This document shows, piece by piece, positions 13,301-28,349 of a DNA stretch of 64,000 bases; within the stretch, counting starts at the first letter, position 1; each line of letters starts with the position of its first letter. The notes under the pieces are model-generated. The model was not told the DNA's origin, ran no database searches, and saw nothing but the letters and a program-made list of their open reading frames with translations. Both the position numbers and the translations under genes were made by a program. The stretch spans positions 6,386,001-6,450,000 of the forward strand of contig NC_133123.1 in NCBI RefSeq assembly GCF_033568475.1, read 5' to 3'. The DNA comes from Henckelia pumila (Eukaryota; Streptophyta; Magnoliopsida; Lamiales; Gesneriaceae).

Positions 13301-14949
13301 TTGTTCGGGTATGATCTTCCCAAAACTGAGGAAATTGCTGATGTTTTGGAGACATTTAAAGTCATTGCTGAGCTCCCCCCTGATAATTTCGGTGCGTACA
13401 TAATTTCAATGGCGACTGCCCCATCTGATGTGCTAGCTGTGGAGCTTTTGCAACATGCGTTGCATGTCCAAAACCCATTAAGGGTCGTTCCGTTGTTTGA
13501 AAAGCTTGCCGATCTTGAAGCTGCACCTGCTGCGATGGCTCGACTTTTCTCGATAGATTGGTACCGTAATAGGATCAAGGGGAAACAAGAAGTCATGATT
13601 GGATACTCGGACTCAGGAAAGGATGCAGGACGCCTTTCTGCAGCATGGCAACTATACAAGGCCCAAGAAGAACTTGTGAGCGTAGCCAAACAATATGGAG
13701 TGAAGCTCACCATGTTCCATGGAAGAGGTGGCACAGTTGGAAGAGGAGGAGGTCCGACACATCTTGCCATTTTGTCGCAGCCACCAGACACTATTAATGG
13801 ATCTCTGCGTGTCACTGTTCAAGGGGAAGTAATCGAAAGATCATTTGCAGAGGAGCATTTATGTTTCCGGACTCTTCAACGTTTTACTGCAGCTACACTG
13901 GAGCACGGAATGCACGCCCCTATTGCGCCTAAGCCAGAATGGCGATCCCTCATGGAGGAGATGGCTGTCGTTGCCACAAAAGAGTATCGGTCTGTGGTTT
14001 TCCAAGAACCTCGATTCGTTGAATACTTTCGCCATGTGAGTATCTCGTTGCTTTGTCATATATCGTGTTCATCTTCTGTGAGTTGCCTTTTCCTTGTACT
14101 CTCTGATTCTTGTTTTCCTAATGATCTTTTGTTTCCATTTCTGAATATTACAGGCAACGCCTGAATTGGAGTATGGCAGGATGAACATCGGGAGCCGTCC
14201 ATCAAAAAGAAAGCCTAGTGGTGGAATAGAGTCACTCCGAGCAATCCCATGGATATTTGCATGGACACAAACAAGATTTCATCTCCCAGTGTGGCTCGGG
14301 TTCGGGTCTGCGTTGAAGCACGTAATTGACAAGCACTCAAGGAATCTTCAAGTGCTTAAGGATATGTACAAAGAATGGCCTTTCTTCAGAGTGACTATCG
14401 ATTTGATCGAAATGGTGCTGGCCAAGGGAGACCCAAGAATCGCCGCATTGTATGACAAACTCTTGGTTTCAGAAGATCTGTGGCCATTCGGGGAGCAGTT
14501 GCGTGCCAACTATGAAGCTACTAAACTCTTGATTCTTCAAGTAAGTCCCTTCAATTCACGTTTCTTCAACTATTAAGCATTATCTAGTAGCATTATGTCA
14601 TTTGAAATGCATTTCTGATCTGCCAACTCGTTCATGTTCTCCTCAGGTTGCTGGGCATACCGAACTTCTTCAAGGAGACCCTTACTTGAGGCAACGACTG
14701 AGGCTTCGGGAGCCATACATCACTGTCCTCAATGTCTGCCAAATTTACACTCTGAAGCGAGTTCGCGACCCAAGTTACAACGTAGAAGTTGGCCGGCACC
14801 TGTCGAAAGAGATCACAGAGGTGAAAACAAGCAAGCCAGCTTCAGAATTAGTTAAGCTTAACCCAAAGAGCGAATACGCGCCAGGTTTGGAGGACACTCT
14901 CATCTTGACGATGAAAGGTATCGCAGCAGGATTGCAGAACACTGGTTAG
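10392..14949 (+). CDS. PPC: Phosphoenolpyruvate carboxylase, plant-type, C3-like isoform
   Basis: Cytosolic PEP carboxylase makes oxaloacetate from PEP and bicarbonate. Ten exons join cleanly at GT-AG borders: 10392-10556, 10949-11340, 11427-11511, 11777-11999, 12168-12271, 12351-12438, 12629-12783, 13037-14035, 14154-14540 and 14647-14949. They give 966 residues, the usual plant-type length and exon number. Visible motifs are the N-terminal phosphorylation site ([11 protein letters not shown], Ser10), the catalytic His in TAHPTQS (about residue 171), the glycine-rich [13 protein letters not shown] loop (about 631), and the C-terminal QNTG that marks plant-type rather than bacterial-type enzymes. 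At the site that distinguishes C4 from C3 enzymes in Flaveria the residue is Ala (IFAWTQT), so a C3 or housekeeping role is inferred. The ATG is supported by the conserved N-terminus. The gene looks intact. Confidence 0.97.
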
Positions 14950-16734
14950 AAGCACCGTGAACGACACGTATTAGCGTCCCTTGTATGTGATGTTAGGCTA
15001 GTTAATCATAGCAAACTATGTAGCTGATAAGAAGCGTATATGGAAGTTGAGACTTACATGTACTTGAAATTGTGAATTTTCAGTATTTCTAAGTTCTAGG
15101 TTTTAAAAATGTGTCTTTATAACTATTCGACATCAGTTGAGATAAATAAAACTATGTCACGCTGCGTTTGGTACCCAAGATTAAACAGGATTGTGGGTAA
15201 GTTTTCGCATTATCCTGTTTGGTAGCTTTTTTGTTAAATCAGCTTAATCTACCCAAAAAAGGAATAAGGTGTATTAAAGTATGTTAAATAAATCTCACTT
15301 TAGTATTACTCGTCTATTTTTGGTAAAAAAAAAAAACTTTAAACCATTATTTTCTTAAAAATCAAACCAAGAACAATACTATTTTTATTACAAATTACCA
15401 ATTTTTTTTTATCGTATTTTTTATCATTCATTTACTAATTATTCAATAATCCTATCATTTGAACTAAACACTGCGTCGGTAATGATCTATCGAATACATT
15501 TTTAATTAAAAAAAATGATTTTTGACTCTTACTATAAAATAATGTTGTTGGTATTGTATTTGTCTCTCTTTTATATATAAAATATTATAGTGAATTTAAA
15601 GATAACCAGTTTTTTTTTCTGTGTCGTACTGAAAACTTTAGAGATGTGAAACAAAAGATTTTATTTTGGTTTTTCGTTAATGCTGTTGAGTTTATTGAAT
15701 TAATTTTAAAGTGCAACAAACGTACGTAGACTACTCAAATAAATGTTTTATCGAGGTTAAATATTTTTTTTATTATTGAAAATATATGTTTATACCTTTT
15801 CTTGTAAACTTAATTATTATTTTAAGAAAAATAATGCTAGAGGTACAACATATATCGTGTACAACGATATTTACAATAAATATATCGTAAGATTTTATTA
15901 TTATGTCGCAATATTTTACATTCAATTTATCATAGATTTTGATAAATGAAATTTTTGTATTGATTTTTTTGTGTTGTACAAATTGATATATAAATTTGGT
16001 TGTAGCATTGCACATTTTAAAAATACACAATCTAAAAGTATCCATGTCATAAGATGAGAAAAAAGAAGGTTAAAATAGCAAGAGACGGTATTTTATACAT
16101 GGGTCGACCAGCCTAATAAAAAGCCTAGCCAAATATCATATGATGTGCCACTACCTATATACATGTATTAAAATATATTAGTACATATTGTAATGTTGTA
16201 ATTTTTTATTTGTGCGTTAATATTGATTAAAACAATAATTTCGAAAAATAATGCTTTCGAATAACATAGCTATCAACAAAGAATACTAGAACCGCTACGA
16301 GTTCTTACGTCACAAAAAAATAAATAATAAATAAATAAATACTAGAACCCTTCGTACTCGACACTAGTTTTTTTTGAACTTGTGAGTTGTGATTGACTCA
16401 TCTTACTTGATTATTGAACAATCAAAATTTAAGACGTACTGTACTTTGTTGTGAACTCTCAGAAACAAACTTCCAAACGTTGATAGGAACACTTATTTCA
16501 TACATAATAATTACCATACCTAAAGATCAACCAAACTTACTAACGTCAACAACACATAACTCACCAAAACTTCAGAACACAAACCCGTCCACAGAAAACG
16601 ATGAAATCATAGCATACTACTAGTACACAGCTTAATGACTCGAAAGTTACCAGTTTCAAGAAAAGTAGCCGCCCGGAACAGTGCATTTCTTAAGATCTAA
16701 CAGCACCACGAACATGGAGAACACTTCGAAACCT
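14950..16734. other. Spacer between two convergent genes
   Basis: The first 150-200 bases are probably the 3' UTR of PEP carboxylase. At about 15163-15475 a stretch is bounded by CTGCGTTTGGTAC and, on the other strand, CGCAGTGTTTAGTTC. It may be an old MITE, but I could not match a target duplication. The rest is AT-rich without a recognisable gene. About 16620-16734 would be the 3' UTR of the reductoisomerase gene. Confidence 0.4.
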
Positions 16735-20185
<3,451 letters not shown>

Positions 20186-21307
20186 GAGTCACCGAGTTCA
20201 GAGTATACGGAGAGAACAGAAGAAGAAAAAAGGGCCACTGAAATGTGATATTGTTAAGCTGCCTATTTTAACCTATCTCTGATCCTTCCATTTTCGCCTT
20301 CTGAATTTTATTTTATTTTCTATATTCTTTATTTAATTATACTTTAAATCAGATTATCTTTTTTATTTATTTTCGGATTCGATTATCTTTTTTATTTATA
20401 TAATAATTTTGGGTTTTTATAATTATCTTTTTTATTTACGTAATTTTGGGTTTTTTTATTTAATTTCTGATTTTATTATCTTTATAATATTTTACGAAAT
20501 AATAGAAATGAAAATGTAAAAATTTAAATGATACAGCTATGAATGATTTTGATGTTTAGAGAGGTTGGTGGAATTTTAATGCTTTGGGTAGGCTGAGGCT
20601 GAGGCTATTTAAATCTGTTTTTTGTTTTTGTTTTTCGTTTTCCACAATAAACATACGAAAAAGGAAATGCAAACATATCTGAAAACACTTATTTCTTAAA
20701 GAGCGATAAATAAGAATAGGATCACCGAATTCATGGTTTTAGCAAAACATTTCTCTCTTTTACTTTAGTTCAAATAAAAATACACTTTTTTATATCTCAT
20801 GTATCTTTTTGCTGCGTAAAATGATTTTTTTTTAAAAAAAATAATTTGATTTAAAAGATATTACGCAAATATGAGATTAATTAAGTTAACTGTAAAAATA
20901 TCAGAATAATTTAGAGTACTGATAGCAGTTATTGGATGGAAATGGAAGACTCGATTGTAAATTGTAGCCTGTAGGCGCCAAACCAAGGAACTCGATTTTA
21001 ATAATCTATATTATATTATTAAACTTGAGATAATTTACTGTCATTATTCGTCATCATCATGTCAAATTTATCATAAATCAATTTAATATTTTTTTGATAA
21101 CTCTTTAATTAAGAAAATGTTATATTCTTTTAATGGATATTTATATATGGTAATGTCATTTTTTGTATTTTTATTTAATCTTTTTTTTATTTTCATTAAA
21201 AAAATGATTTATATAAAGACGCGTACATCTAAGTACTAGTTTATTATAATACCCATGTAATCTGGTTTCATTTAATTTTTATTTAATCTTTTGTTAAGTA
21301 AGATAAG
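20186..21307. other. Reductoisomerase upstream region, AT-rich
   Basis: The bases next to 20186 would be the leader and promoter of the minus-strand reductoisomerase gene; I could not pick a convincing TATA box. The stretch 20300-20500 repeats words like TTATCTTTTTTATTTA in a loose manner. No gene is seen. Confidence 0.4.
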
Positions 21308-21648
21308 GGAGTGTTTGCAATAGATTGTGCTTTTGTAGAAGTAATTAATTTATAGATTATAAAAAAGTTAAGAAAAATCAAAAGTTGATAGTGTTTGAAA
21401 ACAAATGTGAAAATCTAAAAATCAAATTTTGGTAGTGTTTGATAAATAAGTTATTAGAGTGATTTTAACAATGACTTTCTTATTATAATTACTTTTGGAA
21501 AATCATAATCACCACATGACTAGCTTTTATATTTCAATTAAGTTAAATATAAGCTAACACATAATCTAGGTTTAAAAAACACATAAAAATATTTTTTTTA
21601 AGTCAAAAACTAATAAACATTTTTTTTTAGTGACTGCAAAAACTTTTT
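21308..21648. mobile_element. hAT-type MITE, copy 1 of a two-copy family
   Basis: A 341-bp non-coding element starts GGAGTGTTTGCAAT and ends in a degenerate inverted copy of that word. It is flanked by an 8-bp direct repeat, AAGATAAG at 21300-21307 and AAGATAAA at 21649-21656 (7 of 8 identical), the target-duplication size of hAT transposons. The interior is very similar to 35971-36308, including GTGTTTGAAAACAAATGTGA and ACATGACTAGCTTTT. No transposase is encoded, so it is a non-autonomous MITE. The hAT assignment rests on duplication length only. Confidence 0.8.
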
Positions 21649-21876
21649 AAGATAAAATTGATAGTTGATGGACAGGGACTAGGGAGTAAAATTGGGCTTG
21701 GGGCAGAAAATGATGGTGGTTACTGGTTACAAGTGGCTTTCTAACAAGACGTCTAATTGTCCAAATCCAGCAGCTATCCATTACATCTTTATAATGGGCT
21801 TTCCCCAAAATGCTCATTTGTCGACTACATAATAAAATGCGAGTTACCTAAAAAGCTACGTATTTATATATTTATA

Positions 21877-21910
21877 TTACTAGTAAAAGTTACGTGTGTT
21901 GCACGTGAGA
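21877..21910 (-). mobile_element. Helitron-like 3' terminus
   Basis: On the minus strand a small hairpin (stem ACGTG/CACGT at 21892-21906) is followed after about a dozen bases by CTAG and then T. This matches the Helitron rule of a hairpin 10-12 bases before CTRR with insertion before T. The same arrangement recurs at four other places in the window. The 5' TC end cannot be placed, so length is unknown. CTAG is a common word, so the call is tentative. Confidence 0.35.
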
Positions 21911-22889
21911 ATATTTTTTATTATCGATAAATATTGTTGAATAAATGAGTTGCGATGAGAAGAGATAAATATGCAATTAGTTAATAATCTTCATGATATT
22001 TTAGTAAATATTAAATTCAATGTAATATGATATTTACAACATTTTTTATAAAATGAGTATGAAGAATCTTTGTTTAAAAATTTTATATATTACAAATCTA
22101 ATTAAATTTATAGACGTTATTGTAAATAATGGTTGTAACAAATACTATAATTTTGTATAAATTAGACATTGAGAAAAATATATAATTTGATTTCAAGAAA
22201 TATTTAATAAATAAAATTTAATAAAAAAATATAACAAAAAATACATAGTGTTGAAAAATTATTTTACCACTACTGATTTTGAGAAAATAATAATAATACA
22301 TATAATGCATTCTAAACTTTAAATTAAATTACAACGTTTTTTTCTTTCTTCACATAACCATTTTTTCTTCTTTCACGATTTTTTCGTTTGTCATCCATAA
22401 TTTATTCTTAAAAAAATAATTTTCTCATCTTCTTCGATAATAATTCTTGTGATCATGTTTTTTCTATCAATTATTTTTATTTTTATATCTTTATTATTTG
22501 ATTCTTTTGTTGGATCATGCTGAAATAATTCTTTGCAAGGCTATAAATAATTTCATTGTCTCCAACCTCCATTCTTGTGTTATTATCTTCGATTATTTGT
22601 AAGTCAATATCGTTAATAATCAATGTGTTATTGGACGGTTTTTCTATTTTTAATTTCATGCTAAGTTGTTCGAAATATACTATTGCAATAATTTTTGTTG
22701 CTAAATTTTTGCTTGAATTTTGAATGTTTTTTATTTAAAATGTTAACATTTCTTCTTGTATTTCAACCGTCTTATTCATTTTGAGAATAAATGTATATTT
22801 TTTTTATTTAGTGTCTCTAAAATCTTGTAATATATTGAAGTGATGTTGTCCTATAAATAAAGAAGATTTTATTAATAATTTGTAACAAT

Positions 22890-23145
22890 ATACAGGACCG
22901 AGCGCTTGCTGCTTTACCAAAAGTTATAACTGGCGGTAATAGTGCAACTCAAATCTTTTAAACCGCACATCAGTCAAGCGTCATGATTCGATTGTTTTAC
23001 CCAGCAAAGACAATTATTGCACTCAACAATCTTCATTGAACTCCTTGTAATCAATGAGAATCAAACTCATAACCTTAGCTCTGATACCAATTGTAGGACC
23101 GATCGCTTATCACTTTATCAAAGCTTATAATTTCAATGTTCATCA
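22890..23145 (-). mobile_element. Short LTR-like (TRIM-like) remnant
   Basis: On the minus strand, a segment ending GGTCCTACA is followed by ATTGGTATCAGAGC, which matches the initiator-Met tRNA primer site used by many plant retrotransposons. About 190 bases further, a close copy of the first segment (AAGCGCTCGGTCCTGTA) recurs. The layout is terminal repeat, primer site, tiny interior, terminal repeat, as in TRIM elements. The terminal repeats are only about 50 bases. A tRNA-derived SINE is an alternative reading. No coding capacity remains. Confidence 0.35.
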
Positions 23146-23524
23146 CTTACAGTCATCGTTAATTCGTTATTCTATAGCTATATATATTAACAGTTTAAAA
23201 TAATATATTATCAACAACTCGTGTTAGCCTATAAATATAATGTTTAATATAGTTTTATTTTTGGCTCAATATTGATATTGATTCTTATGCAATTATTAAC
23301 TCGAGTTTTCATCATTTGGTTGATTAATATTGAGCAAATATGACATGTTTGGTACCATGTATTTGTTTTATTTTCTTTCTTATGTATGTATGCTCTGAAT
23401 CGATATGATTTATTATGTATTTGCTAATAAGTGAGATATGTTAATCAAATTAAATAAAATATTCATTTTGCATGTTCTAATTTATGTGTTAATTACTTGT
23501 TTTACTCGAATATTGATTTATGTT

Positions 23525-23528
<4 letters not shown>

Positions 23529-23560
<32 letters not shown>

Positions 23561-23562
23561 TA
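23529..23562. repeat. (AAT)n microsatellite
   Basis: About 11 copies of a trinucleotide AAT/ATA unit. The matching place in the second composite repeat, 24863-24902, also carries an AAT tract, so the tract was present before or at duplication. Confidence 0.9.
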
Positions 23563-24048
23563 TAATGCATTCTAAACCCTAATTTAAATTATTAATAAAT
23601 ATTTTTTCCTCTATATGTTGAATTTTTATCTCTTTCACAATTTTTTTTTCAATTTATCATGCATTATTTTTCTCTATGAAAGTTAATATTCATATCATAT
23701 TTATTAATAGAAATTTATATAGTGGGTCTAGCCAAACACGAAAACCCATCCGAACCTGTTTGTGAATACGTTTGGGCGAGTCTAAACTCGTCTCTTCGGG
23801 GCGGGTTTAATACAAAGCTAAGTTTAGACCCGTTCCATTATCATTCATTTATTAAAGTGTTGTCGTTCTTTAAATAAAATATATTTTATAATAATTGGTA
23901 ATATATATACTATTTGAAAGAAAAACTATTACATGTTTAGTTATTGAATCAATATAATATTTAACACTGCAACTAATAAAAAAATTTGCAATATTTTTGA
24001 ACAATATAACCCCACGAGTTTCAATATTTCTATCATTATGATCATCAT

Positions 24049-24080
<32 letters not shown>

Positions 24081-24117
24081 GAGTTATTGATGATGTCTTA
24101 TTCTAAACTGTTAATAT

Positions 24118-24160
<43 letters not shown>

Positions 24161-24190
24161 CAGTTTAGAATAAGACATCATCAATAACTC
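24081..24190. repeat. Perfect 36-bp inverted repeat around an AT microsatellite
   Basis: The 36 bases at 24081-24116 are the exact reverse complement of 24155-24190. Between them lies a tract made almost entirely of AT dinucleotides, and another AT tract precedes the left arm (24051-24080). The right arm is the native part of the repeat array, since diverged copies occur at about 23190 and 25390 in the same orientation. The left arm is therefore the inverted duplicate. The whole could fold as a cruciform. Confidence 0.9.
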
Positions 24191-24861
24191 ATGTAAGCTT
24201 ATAAATATAGTATTTAATATAGTTTTATTTTGTCACAATGTTGATATTGAAACATATGCAATTATTACAGTTAGTACTTTCTATTGTTTTCTTGATTAAT
24301 CTTGAGCAATTATAGTTTGTTTCGTATCTTGAATTCGTCTTATTTTCTAACTCATGTATGTATGCTTTCAAGCAATGTTATTTAGTTTGTATTTGTTAAT
24401 AAGTGAGATAAGTTAATTAAATTAATTATTTATTTTGTAATTTCTTATATTTTGTGTTGATTATTTATTTTGTGTCTATTGATTTATGGAAAACAAATGT
24501 AATATGGATAATGCATTCTAAACCTTAATTTAAATTATTGCGCAATTATTTTTTCCGTTTATATTTTGAATTTTTCTCTCACTTTTTTTTTTTATATTTA
24601 CCATAGGATTTTTATTTCTCTATGAAAGAATCAATTATTAACTTGAGTTCCCATCATTTGGTTGATTAATATTGAGCAAGTATTATGTTTGGTACCATGC
24701 ATTTTTTTAATTTTATTTCTTATGTGTGTATGCTCTGAATCGATATGATTTATTATGCATTTGCTAATAAGTGAGATATATTAATCAAATTAAAATAAAA
24801 TATTTATTTTGTAATGTTTTAATTTATGTGTTAATTACTTGTTTTACGAGTATTGATTTAC

Positions 24862-24862
<1 letters not shown>

Positions 24863-24902
<40 letters not shown>
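24863..24902. repeat. (AAT)n microsatellite, second copy
   Basis: About 13 AAT units at the equivalent place of the second composite repeat. Confidence 0.9.
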
Positions 24903-24903
<1 letters not shown>

Positions 24904-26300
24904 TGTTCTAAAACTTAATTTAAATTATTAATAAATATTTTTTCCTCTATATGTTGAATTTTTTTTATCTATTTCACGATTTTTTTTCTATTTATCATGC
25001 ACTATTTTTTTTCTATGAAAAAATCAATATTCTTATCATCTTTATTAATATCAATTTCTATGGTTTGGCTCGGACCTGTTTGTGAACACGTTTGGGCGAG
25101 TCTAAACTCGTCTCTCCGGGACAGGTTTAATACAAGACTAAGTTTAGATCTGATCCATATCATCATTTTATTGAAGTGTTGTCGTTCTTTAAATAAAGTA
25201 TATTTTATAATAATTAATAATATATATCATATTTGAAAGAAAAATTATTACATGTTTAGTTATGGAATCAATATATATATTCTTTAACATTGCAACTAAT
25301 AAAAAAAATTTACAATATTTTCGAACAATGTAACCCTCGAGTTTCAACATTTTTATCATTTATGGTCATCATTATTTTATATCTACATTAACAGTTTAGA
25401 ATAAGACATTATCGATAACTCATATAAGCTTATAAATATAGTATTTAATGTAGTTTTACCTTGTCACAATGTTGATATTGAAACCTATGAAATTATTACA
25501 GCTAGTTTTTATATTATTTTCTTGATTATTCTTGAGCAATTATGGTCTATTTTTTTATCATGAATTCGTCTTATTTTCTAACTCATGTATGTATTATTTC
25601 AAAATATTATTTATTTTTTATTTGTTAATAAGTGAGATAAATTAATTAAATTAAATATTTATTTTATAATTTCTTACCTTATGTGTTGATTATTTATTTT
25701 GTGACTATTGATTTATGAAAAACACATGTAATATAGATAATGCATTCTAAATCTTAATTTAAATTATTGCGCAATTATTTTTTTCTTTTATATTTTGAAT
25801 TTTTTTCTCTCACTTTTTTTTTCCATTTACCATCCATTTTTACTTCTCTATGAAAGAATCAATATACACATCATATTAATAGAATTTTTGTAATTATGTC
25901 TTTTTCCATCAATCATTTACATTTTTATATCGTTATTATTTTTTTTTCGTTGGACATAATTTTTTTTATTACTAAAAATTTTTAGTTACAAAAATAACAA
26001 TAATTTCATCGTTCCCAACTACATTCTGATATGTATAGTCTTATATTACTTGTATGTCAATATCTTTAATGATTGATGTAATTTTTGGACATCCTCTTTT
26101 TCTTTTAATTTATTGTTTTTCAAATTTTAATTATCTCATTTTGCTTTCAATATTTTTGTTGCTGAAATTTTTGATTGAATTTTAAATGTCATTAATTAAA
26201 AACGTTTACATTTCATCTTTTAATTCAATTTTTTTTTTCTATTTTGAGAGTGAATGCATGTTCTTATTTAATTTGATATATTTAATATTCCTTAATTAAT

Positions 26301-26949
26301 TGCAAGACTATCTCATAATTTTTTTTAATGGTTTTAGCTTTTATGAGGAGGAAAATTAGTTAACTTTTTTTTTAATTTCAACTTATATATATATATATAT
26401 CTATCTGTGTGTGTGTGTTGGTGTGTTTTTTATTTATTATTTTAGATTAAAACTTGAGTCTACTTGAATTGATTTATTTCAACATGAGTGTGTAATTTAA
26501 TTAACATATATATATATATATATAATAAAGTATTTTGGCATTTCAATTTTTTTGAAAACTGAATCCTTATCTAATGCACACACTTTGAATTTTGACCTTA
26601 TCATAAAGAAAATAAAAAATAAAGTATTTTGGTATTTTAATTTTTTTGAAAACTAAATCCTTATCTAATATGCACACACTTTGTCAATTTTGACCTTATC
26701 ATAATAATCAATTTTACATATAATATATACTTTGTCAATTTTGACCTTATCATAATAATTAATTTTACATATAATATAAATATTGATTTACGTTTATGCT
26801 CTAACTAAAATGTTGTTTTTACTTTTATAACCCTATATATTTTTATATGGTTTTTCTTATAGTATAAATAAAAGGACAAAGTTGTTATTTTACAATTGTA
26901 AAACTTTGACCTTTTATTCACACTTTTATAATAGAAGAGAAGATAGAAG

Positions 26950-26981
<32 letters not shown>

Positions 26982-27719
26982 ATATAATATAATAATTAAT
27001 AATATAATATAAAATCCGAAAAAAAATTCTCAAAAAAATTTACATTTGTTGCAACTTACGGTGAAATACAAACTTATTAGAAAATTATAAAATATTTAAA
27101 AATTTGTTTTAAGGATAAATATGTGTTTGAACTACTATTCTATAAAAAACATTTTAATATTTTAAAATTAGTGTTGTTCATCCTTGTTTTTCATATTTCT
27201 ATTTTAAAAACATCTAAAAACACCTCTCAAGTGTTCTTTGAAAAAATATTTTACAAAAATTTTATTCAAACACATATTTTAAGTTTTTTCACTTATAAAA
27301 CATTAAAAACGTTTCTAAATTACATGTTCAAACGGAACCTAATAATTATTTGGTTGGTTTTTTTTTAACGAATCCATTTTATCGATCGTCTCCATGATCA
27401 CGTGGTGTTAAAATTTGTAAAATAAACCCACGTACCCCCTCCTATTACAGTCCACATCCAAAATGAGTCCATCCATATTGCATAAACACCCTTTGCTTTA
27501 CCCAAAAAAAATAAAAATCATTAATTGTTTCATTCACAAAAATCATACTAGATATAACATTGATTTATCACTCATTCAATTATCTCATTTTACGAACCAA
27601 ATGTGGCCTAAAAATTTATTCGTTCATCATACTGAATGAAAAATTTATACGATGACAAATTATAATTATCGATACTTGGCCAATGTATATTACTCACGCA
27701 TCTTAGAAGTAGTCAGTTT

Positions 27720-27759
<40 letters not shown>

Positions 27760-28040
27760 GATGAAATCATCATGCATACTTGAACCTAATTTGTGAGCAT
27801 AGAACCCGACATGTCACATTTCAATCTATATATTTTAAAATACGTAAATAATCAACTTCGAGGTTGACTCTTTTTTGCCATATAGTATTTGGTTAGGTAA
27901 TTTATAGGTTTTCTTGTCCTCCGTATAATAATTAATCTCCATTTGGAAATATATGAATTAATCGACTTACGGGGTGGGGTTTCTTAGTACCTATTTGTGA
28001 GTAATATAATATATATTTAGTTGAGAGAAAATAGCTTCTT
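26301..28040. other. AT-rich spacer with short tandem and dispersed repeats
   Basis: An 80-90 base unit repeats at about 26525-26607 and 26617-26702. A roughly 50-base unit, containing AATTTTGACCTTATCATAAT, repeats at about 26680-26730 and 26731-26781. The part 26700-26950 has an inverted relative at 61625-61830. AT dinucleotide tracts lie at 26950-26976 and 27725-27754. At 27110-27345 inverted words around TGTGTTTGAA / TTCAAACACA suggest an old MITE. No gene is seen. Confidence 0.55.
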
Positions 28041-28280
28041 TTTTTTTATTAACTTTTTGCAATATTGGTTTCCGTCTATAAAGTTTTTAATTCGATTTTG
28101 ATAAATTATTTATAAAATTTCTACTATTTTGGTTCAAACTGACATGACATAAAAAAAATAACATAAGAATCATTGACTTGTCAAATGACACGTTAGAAAG
28201 TGAGACCAAAATAATCGATAACTAAAAGTTAATGTATTAAAATCAAACACTGAAAATTTCATGGATCATACCCTAAAATA
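28041..28280. mobile_element. Foldback (long inverted repeat) element
   Basis: The left half (about 28045-28150) and the reverse complement of the right half (about 28170-28280) are imperfect copies. Both carry runs of the type GATTTTGGT and flank a central GACATGAC / GACACGTTA region. The same architecture recurs at about 36765, 39095, 50163 and 58405. No protein is encoded; it would fold as a long hairpin. Exact ends are uncertain. Confidence 0.45.
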
Positions 28281-28318
28281 AGATATATTAACAACAACAA
28301 AAATTTCTCGATTGGTTA

Positions 28319-28349
<31 letters not shown>

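Larger units (their letters stand above)
22340..26300. repeat. Composite AT-rich array of diverged direct repeats
   Basis: The array is modular. A roughly 1.2-1.4 kb composite, 23160-24634, is repeated directly at 24635-25860; shared landmarks include CGTTTGGGCGAGTCTAAACT at about 23768 and 25088, and GAATCGATATGATTTATTAT at about 23397 and 24737. Within each composite the second part (24157-24634, 25386-25860) is itself a diverged copy of the first part. A third module, 22340-22860, recurs at 25860-26300. No coding capacity is visible. It looks like a non-autonomous transposon that was amplified in place, now strongly diverged. The superfamily is unknown. Confidence 0.65.

Noticed and set aside
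13234-13815. 193-codon open frame on the minus strand inside PEP carboxylase exon 8
   Set aside because: It is the antisense shadow of a long conserved coding exon and has no recognisable domain.
15163-15475. MITE bounded by CTGCGTTTGG-like ends
   Set aside because: Ends are only loosely paired and I could not find a target duplication, so it is mentioned only in the spacer entry.
23529-24902. CRISPR-like or satellite array
   Set aside because: The repeats are long, diverged and AT-rich with microsatellites; there is no regular repeat-spacer structure.
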